From Candidatus Pantoea deserta (lineage in GTDB: Bacteria > Pseudomonadota > Gammaproteobacteria > Enterobacterales > Enterobacteriaceae), in contig NZ_RMVG01000015.1 of the NCBI RefSeq assembly GCF_003813865.1, forward strand, positions 1-64,000: a DNA stretch of 64,000 nucleotides, read 5' to 3'. Position 1 is the stretch's first letter. Each line of letters begins with the position of its first letter. A model generated the notes under the pieces. That model did not search any database. It was not told where the DNA came from and was given only the letters and a program-made list of their open reading frames with translations. The position numbers and the translations under genes were made by a program. Of the stretch, positions 59,477-64,000 are shown piece after piece.

Positions 59477-59500
59477 AACGCCGCTGATGCGGCGTTTTTT
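59477..59500 (+). terminator. ibpA terminator
   Basis: AACGCCGC TGAT GCGGCGTT plus further T residues, 20 bp after the ibpA stop. Being symmetric with A-rich left flank it may also serve the leftward eamA transcript poorly, if at all. Confidence 0.88.
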
Positions 59501-59544
59501 ATTGGTGCGTTACGCAGCTCTGAGCGTTATCGCCCTGGCGCGCA

Positions 59545-60456
59545 TCAGCTATGGGTGCGCATCATCAGACGCTGGCTCACCCGCCCACCGAACACATTCA
59601 CCAGCAGGCCGAGAATAATCACTGCCGCCCCCAGCATCTGCTGAGCCGACAGCCGTTCGTCCAGCACCAGCGCGGCGCTGAGAATGCCCACCACCGGCAC
59701 CAGCAGCGACAGCGGCGCCACGCGCCAGGTCTCATAGCGGCTGAGCAGATTGCCCCAGATACCGTAGCCGATAAGGGTGGCGAAAAAGGCAAGGTAGATC
59801 ACCGCCAGGGTGGTTTGCAGCGAAATATGGCGCAGGCTGGAGAGCATGACGTCTCCGCCGTCGAACAGCCAGGAGCAGGCGAAAAAAGGCAGCACCGGCA
59901 CCAGCGCGCTCCACACCACCAGCGACATCACCGGCACGTTGCGGTTACGCAGAATGATTTTATTGGTAATGTTGCCTAATCCCCAGGACAGCGCGGCGGC
60001 CAGCGTCAGCATCATGGTCGTGAGCGTGATACCCGCCGCCGACTGGCCTTCCATGCCCGCCGTCGCCAGCATAAACATGCCGAGCGTGGCGATAAGCACG
60101 CCTGCGATATGGTTCCAGCGCAGCTTTTCCGCCAGCAGCAGCGCGCCCAGCAGCAGCGTAAAGAAGGCCTGCGCCTGTAATACCAGCGACGCCAGCCCGG
60201 CGGGCATACCCAGCTTGATCGCCAGGAACAGAAAGGCGAACTGGCCAAAGCTGATGGTCATGGCGTAAACCACCAGCCAGAGCAGCGGGATAGCGGGGCG
60301 AGGGATGAAAAGGATTGCCGGAAACGCCACCAGCGCAAAACGCAGGCCCGCCAGCAAAAAAGGTGGCATGCCCTGTAAACCGAGCTTGATGACCACAAAG
60401 TTGACGCCCCAGGCGACCACGACGCACAGCGCCAGCAACATATCTTTGACTGACAT
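59545..60456 (-). CDS. eamA: EamA-type O-acetylserine/cysteine exporter
   Basis: 303 residues, ten predicted membrane helices made of two EamA repeats, closely following E. coli EamA (YdeD): LALCVVVAWGVNFVVIKLGL, GMPAGLASLVLQAQAFFT, GYGIWGNLLSRYETWRVAPL. It exports cysteine-pathway metabolites in E. coli. ATG 60456 (MSVKDMLL) is chosen over 60480 because GGGGAAA stands 3-8 nt upstream. Divergent from a MocR regulator gene. Confidence 0.88.
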   Translation of the reverse strand: MSVKDMLLALCVVVAWGVNFVVIKLGLQGMPPFLLAGLRFALVAFPAILFIPRPAIPLLWLVVYAMTISFGQFAFLFLAIKLGMPAGLASLVLQAQAFFTLLLGALLLAEKLRWNHIAGVLIATLGMFMLATAGMEGQSAAGITLTTMMLTLAAALSWGLGNITNKIILRNRNVPVMSLVVWSALVPVLPFFACSWLFDGGDVMLSSLRHISLQTTLAVIYLAFFATLIGYGIWGNLLSRYETWRVAPLSLLVPVVGILSAALVLDERLSAQQMLGAAVIILGLLVNVFGGRVSQRLMMRTHS

Positions 60457-60557
60457 ACATTTCCCCGGTGTCAGACACAATTAACAGCTGCACCCTAAAC
60501 TACTTTGAATGTACTCTTTTGAATATGCACAGATCGGCAGGATATGGGGTGGAACAG

Positions 60558-61988
60558 ATGCCGGATGAAAGGGAAAGTCAGCGTAGTCGTTACCGCCAGA
60601 TCGCCGAGCAGATCAAGCAGGCCATTCGCAGCGGAACGCTGCGGCCGGACAGCCGGTTGCCTTCGGTGCGCACGCTTGCCACTCAGTATAGCGTCAGTCC
60701 CACCACCGCGCTCAAGACGCTACGCACGCTGGAAGATGAACGCTTTGCCGTGGCGAAGCCAAAGTCCGGCTTCTTTGTCGCGGCGCGTCTGGCGGAGGCG
60801 GAGCCGCCCCAGCTTGCCCAGCCGCGGCTGATCGCGCCGCTGGATGAGCAGACGGAGATGCATCTGGCGATCCTCGGTTCAGAGTGCCGCGTGCGCCTCG
60901 ACCTGGCGAACGGCGACAGCGCCCTCTATCCGGTCAATAAGCTGGGGCTGCTGATGCGTCAGATGGGCTACAGCAAACCCGCCTTGCTGGGCAACAGCGT
61001 AAAAGGCACCGGCTATTTGCCGTTAAAGCAGGAAATTGCCCGCCGCGCCGTGGACTATGGCTGCGCCCTCAGCCCGGACCATATTCTGATCACCAACGGC
61101 TGTATTGAGGCGGTGTCGCTGTCGCTGCGCGCCGCGCTTACGCCCGGCGACGTGGTGGCGGTAGAATCGCCCTGCTACTTTGTGCTGTTGCAGATGCTGC
61201 ATAACCTCAATCTGCGCGTTATTGAGGTTGAAGCCGGAGCGGAAGGCTATGTGGACGTCGAAAAACTGACCGCGCTGTTTCGTCGCAGAGCAGTGCAGGC
61301 ATTTCTCACTATCAGCAACGTTAATAACCCGCTCGGCAAATCAATCCCCAATGAGCAGAAGGCCAGAATCGCCCGCGCGGCCGATGAGAATGAGGTGGTG
61401 ATCGTCGAGGATGATATTTTTGGCGACACGGCTTTTGGCGACCGTCGCCCCTTTCCGATGCGCGCCTTTAGCTCCAACGTCATTCTGTGCAGCGGCTTTT
61501 CGAAAACCGTCGCGCCCGGCATTCGTATTGGCTGGGTGCACAGCGTTAACCTGATGCGCAAAATCGCTTCGCTGAAATATACCTCGACGATGGGCACCTC
61601 GATGCTGTCGCAGGCGGCCGTGGCTGAGCTGCTGCGCAGCGGCGGCTATGACGCCCATCTGCGTAAGCTGCGGCGCGAGCTGGCCGGTCAGATAGAAAAA
61701 ATGCGCCAGGCGCTGCTGCGCGCCTTTCCGGCAGGCACGCGCGTGTCGGAACCCGAAGGCGGCTATGTGTTGTGGGTCGAAATGCCGCAAAGGGCGCTTA
61801 ACGTGCGCGAACTGTTTTTAAAGGCGCGCGATGCCGGAATCGGCATCGCGCCGGGCCATATCTTCGCTACCGATGACCGCTACGATCGCTGTTTTCGACT
61901 CAATGCGGGCTTTGGCTGGAATGACGAGGTCGAGCAGGCCATTTGCCAGCTGGCGCGGTGGTGTCGGGAGTCGCTGCCAGCGGCGTAA
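60558..61988 (+). CDS. MocR-type GntR regulator with aminotransferase-like domain
   Basis: 476 residues: N-terminal GntR winged helix (about 8-75, RYRQIAEQIKQAIRSGTL, LPSVRTLATQYSVSPTTALKTL) fused to a fold-type I aminotransferase-like domain (about 110-476) keeping the PLP lysine region SGFSKTVAPGIRIGW. Such proteins are PLP-sensing regulators. The divergent eamA, 101 bp away, is its likely target. Start uncertain: ATG 60558 follows GGTGGAAC; earlier in-frame starts at 60525 and 60549 are possible. Confidence 0.85.
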   Translation: MPDERESQRSRYRQIAEQIKQAIRSGTLRPDSRLPSVRTLATQYSVSPTTALKTLRTLEDERFAVAKPKSGFFVAARLAEAEPPQLAQPRLIAPLDEQTEMHLAILGSECRVRLDLANGDSALYPVNKLGLLMRQMGYSKPALLGNSVKGTGYLPLKQEIARRAVDYGCALSPDHILITNGCIEAVSLSLRAALTPGDVVAVESPCYFVLLQMLHNLNLRVIEVEAGAEGYVDVEKLTALFRRRAVQAFLTISNVNNPLGKSIPNEQKARIARAADENEVVIVEDDIFGDTAFGDRRPFPMRAFSSNVILCSGFSKTVAPGIRIGWVHSVNLMRKIASLKYTSTMGTSMLSQAAVAELLRSGGYDAHLRKLRRELAGQIEKMRQALLRAFPAGTRVSEPEGGYVLWVEMPQRALNVRELFLKARDAGIGIAPGHIFATDDRYDRCFRLNAGFGWNDEVEQAICQLARWCRESLPAA

Positions 61989-62010
61989 CGATAGCAAAAA
62001 CCTCCGCAAA

Positions 62011-62044
62011 TAATGCATTTGCATTGTGCAATGCAAATGCATTA
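62011..62044. promoter_or_regulatory. 34-bp palindrome before prlF-yhaV (probable operator)
   Basis: Arms TAATGCATTTGCATTG (62011-62026) and CAATGCAAATGCATTA (62029-62044) are perfect inverted copies around TG. Each arm repeats TGCA cores at regular spacing. It ends 78 bp before the prlF start. Operators of AbrB-type antitoxins are typically such palindromes, so autoregulation by the PrlF-YhaV complex is likely. Confidence 0.75.
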
Positions 62045-62122
62045 CATTATGTTTATCTTGACGATGAGGTTCCTGCGGATTGGCAGGCCGCAACCTGTAA
62101 CAGGGGGAGCTGAGGAGAAAAA

Positions 62123-62464
62123 ATGTTAGATACCGAACTGGCGAATAGCACGCTGCGAATGGCGTCACGACTTACGGAACGCAGCCAGACGACTATTCCC
62201 GCAGCGATTCGTGACGCGCTCGGCCTGAAGCCTGGCGAATTTATTGAATACGCGCTTTTGCCGGGTGGCAAAGCCATCATGTCCCGCCAGCAGCGCGAGC
62301 CGCAGGATGATCCTGTCGTCTCGCAATTTCTGGCTTTTCTTGAAAACGACATGAAGAAAAACCCACATCATATCCAGCCTGCGACAGAAGATGTCTGGGC
62401 AGGAATTGAAGCGCTTACTGCTGGAGTCGAGGTCGATCTAGACGCGCCGCTGACGGACGATTAG
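62123..62464 (+). CDS. prlF: Antitoxin PrlF (SohA), AbrB type
   Basis: 113 residues (E. coli PrlF 111). SpoVT/AbrB swapped-hairpin DNA-binding motif SQTTIPAAIRDALGLKPGEF (21-40) and an acidic C-terminal tail (VDLDAPLTDD) that would bind the toxin. It neutralises YhaV and represses the operon. AGGAG precedes the ATG. 11 bp before yhaV. Confidence 0.9.
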   Translation: MLDTELANSTLRMASRLTERSQTTIPAAIRDALGLKPGEFIEYALLPGGKAIMSRQQREPQDDPVVSQFLAFLENDMKKNPHHIQPATEDVWAGIEALTAGVEVDLDAPLTDD

Positions 62465-62475
62465 CTGGAGAAAGC

Positions 62476-62970
62476 ATGGACGTTTTGCAACTTAACGGCT
62501 GGAAAATCTATTTTCATGGCTGTTTTCTTGAGCAAATGAAAGCACTTACTCTGGAAGTCTCCGCCCTGAAAGCGGCTAAACCTGATGAGTACATGCATAA
62601 AAAGCCGGTAAAGCTATTAGCCGCAATCAGAAAGGTCATTGAAGAGCAAATTGCAGCCGATCCTCTTAACGCGAAATATCGGCAGGGCGACACGCTGGGC
62701 GGCGAGTATAAGCACTGGTTCAGGGTGAAGTTTCTCCAGCAGTTTCGTCTTTTTTACCGCTGTAGTGAACAGCATAAAACCATTGTCATCGGCTGGGTCA
62801 ATAGCGTTGACACGCTTCGCGCTTACGGCAGCAAAACAGATGCCTACAGGGTATTCTCTGCCATGCTGAAGAGCGGAAATCCGCCTGATGACTGGGGTGA
62901 ACTGCTTGCTCAGGCAAAAAAAGAGGCGACAGATTCTGCTGATTCAACGCCCGGCATTCCCCGAAGGTAA
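62476..62970 (+). CDS. yhaV: Toxin YhaV, ribosome-dependent mRNA interferase (RelE superfamily)
   Basis: 164 residues (E. coli 154). Core LLAAIRKVIEEQIAADPLN, FRVKFLQQFRLFYR, IVIGWVNSVDTLRAYGSKTDAYRVF follows YhaV. It cleaves mRNA and slows growth when free of PrlF. The C-terminus is about ten residues longer than in E. coli. Both genes appear intact, so the system is probably active. Confidence 0.9.
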   Translation: MDVLQLNGWKIYFHGCFLEQMKALTLEVSALKAAKPDEYMHKKPVKLLAAIRKVIEEQIAADPLNAKYRQGDTLGGEYKHWFRVKFLQQFRLFYRCSEQHKTIVIGWVNSVDTLRAYGSKTDAYRVFSAMLKSGNPPDDWGELLAQAKKEATDSADSTPGIPRR

Positions 62971-62979
62971 ACCGGGCAT

Positions 62980-62993
62980 CCCGTATGCGGGCT
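62980..62993. terminator. Small hairpin between yhaV and avtA
   Basis: CCCGTATGCGGG followed by CTTT stands between converging stops. A short stem and T-tract make this a weak terminator candidate. Confidence 0.4.
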
Positions 62994-64000
62994 TTATAAT
63001 GCCTGCTCCGCAAACGCCTTCTCCACCTCTTGCGCCAGGATCTGCACCGCGCGTTCAATATTCTCCGCCTCCGGCACATAGTTCATACGCATGCACTGAT
63101 GGGTATGCGGCCACGCCTGCTCCAGACCCGGAAAGAAGAAGTGGCCCGGCACCATGAGCACGCCGCGCGCCTTGAGGCGCTGATAGAGCGTTTCGGTAGT
63201 GATCGGCAGATCGCGAAACCACAGCCAGAGGAATATCGCCCCTTCTGGCTTATGGATCAGGCAGCGATCTTCCGGCAGATAGCGCCGGATAATGGCAATC
63301 GTCTCCGTGACTTTGGCCTGATAAAAGGGCTTGATGACCTCTTCTGACAGCCGCAGCAGATCGCCGCGCTGAATCATCTCTGCGGCAATGGCGGGACCAA
63401 TGCTGCCCGGCGCCAGACTGATGATGCCGTTCATATTGCTGATGGCGCTGATAATCTTTTCGTCTGCAACGATAATGCCGCAGCGCGCGCCCGGCAGGCC
63501 AAGCTTCGACAGGCTCATACAGAGAATAATGTTGGGATTCCACAGCGGGCGCGCTTCGCTAAAAATAATGCCGGGAAACGGCACGCCGTACGCATTGTCG
63601 ATCAGCAGCGGCACATCATGTTGCTGCGCCAGCGCGTCAAGCTGCATCAGCTCTTCGTCGGTGACCACATTGCCCGTTGGGTTAGTAGGGCGCGACACGC
63701 AGATCAGGCCTATATCTTCATGCATCGGCAGATGCTCGAAGTCGACGTGATATTTAAACTGCCCTTCCGGCAGCAGCTCAATATTGGGTTTCGCAGAAAC
63801 GAATAGCCCCTCGTCCAGTCCGGCGTCGGCATAGCCTAAATATTCCGGGGCCAGCGGAAACAGCACGCGCTTTTTGCTGCCGTCGGCGCGTCGGCCGGCG
63901 AACAGGTTGAACAGATAAAAGAAGGCGCTCTGGCTGCCGTTGGTCAGGGCGATATTTTTCGCGGTAACCGGCCAGCCCAGTTCACTGCTGAGCAGCGTCG
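62994..64000 (-). CDS. avtA: Valine-pyruvate aminotransferase AvtA (5' part outside window)
   Basis: The visible 335 codons are the C-terminal part of a protein of about 417 residues in E. coli; the frame is open to the window edge, so the start is beyond 64000. It reads NIALTNGSQSAFFYLFN and VSRPTNPTGNV, and the PLP lysine lies in SLSKLGLPGARCG; the C-terminus has HTHQCMRMNYVPE. Fold-type I enzyme exchanging the amino group between valine and pyruvate (alanine formation). Confidence 0.94.
   Translation of the reverse strand, partial: TLLSSELGWPVTAKNIALTNGSQSAFFYLFNLFAGRRADGSKKRVLFPLAPEYLGYADAGLDEGLFVSAKPNIELLPEGQFKYHVDFEHLPMHEDIGLICVSRPTNPTGNVVTDEELMQLDALAQQHDVPLLIDNAYGVPFPGIIFSEARPLWNPNIILCMSLSKLGLPGARCGIIVADEKIISAISNMNGIISLAPGSIGPAIAAEMIQRGDLLRLSEEVIKPFYQAKVTETIAIIRRYLPEDRCLIHKPEGAIFLWLWFRDLPITTETLYQRLKARGVLMVPGHFFFPGLEQAWPHTHQCMRMNYVPEAENIERAVQILAQEVEKAFAEQAL

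Noticed and set aside
62994-63866. avtA as a complete 290-residue gene starting at 63866
   Set aside because: That start is an internal GTG; the frame continues with clear AvtA sequence to the window end, so the gene is cut, not short.

Overview
The window is chromosomal DNA of a gamma-proteobacterium in order Enterobacterales, most likely family Erwiniaceae (Pantoea/Mixta/Erwinia group). The core gene order is that of the Escherichia coli oriC-dnaA region: hsrA-rbs-kup-ravA/viaA-asnC-mioC-oriC-mnmG-rsmG-atp-glmUS-pst/phoU-yieH/adeP/yieE-mnmE-yidC-yidD-rnpA-rpmH-dnaA-dnaN-recF-gyrB-yidA-yidR/yidQ-ibpA. Three features point to Erwiniaceae rather than E. coli: an ovothiol gene (ovoA) where E. 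coli has asnA, a single small heat-shock gene (ibpA without ibpB), and extra DNA between dnaN and recF. Placement below family level is not possible from the sequence alone.

Layout. 1-200: the upstream edge of a ribosomal RNA operon promoter pointing left (P1 complete, P2 cut by the edge). 324-7640: hsrA, then the leftward rbsDACBKR operon with two RbsR operators and a CRP-like site. 7691-10238: ygiW and qseBC, sitting between rbs and kup. 10242-15349: kup and ravA-viaA. 15420-18718: ovoA, asnC, mioC. 18722-19060: oriC with DnaA boxes and three 13-mers. 19159-21719: mnmG, rsmG. 22427-29399: the complete atpIBEFHAGDC operon. 29560-32906: glmU, glmS. 32907-35136: an accessory island beside the glmS attTn7 position. 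It holds a broken CdiA C-terminal (contact-dependent inhibition toxin) pseudogene, an intact immunity-like gene coupled to it, and an unrecognised membrane-protein gene. 35267-39940: pho boxes and pstSCAB-phoU. 40050-44962: an MFS transporter, yieH, adeP, yieE and rutE. 45319-49149: the leftward mnmE, yidC, yidD, rnpA, rpmH block. 49748-56006: dnaA, dnaN, recF, gyrB. 56278-59457: yidA, yidR/yidQ, ibpA. 59545-61988: a divergent eamA/MocR-type pair. 62011-62970: a prlF-yhaV toxin-antitoxin operon behind a 34-bp palindrome. 62994-64000: avtA, cut by the window end.

Working together: most of the window is replication initiation (oriC, DnaA, beta clamp, RecF, gyrase), energy (F1Fo ATP synthase), cell-wall precursor supply (GlmU/GlmS), phosphate uptake and protein/tRNA maturation. 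The variable material lies at junctions: after glmS, between dnaN and recF, between rsmG and atpI, downstream of mnmE, and near avtA. The most unusual item is the decayed CDI toxin end with its retained immunity-like gene.
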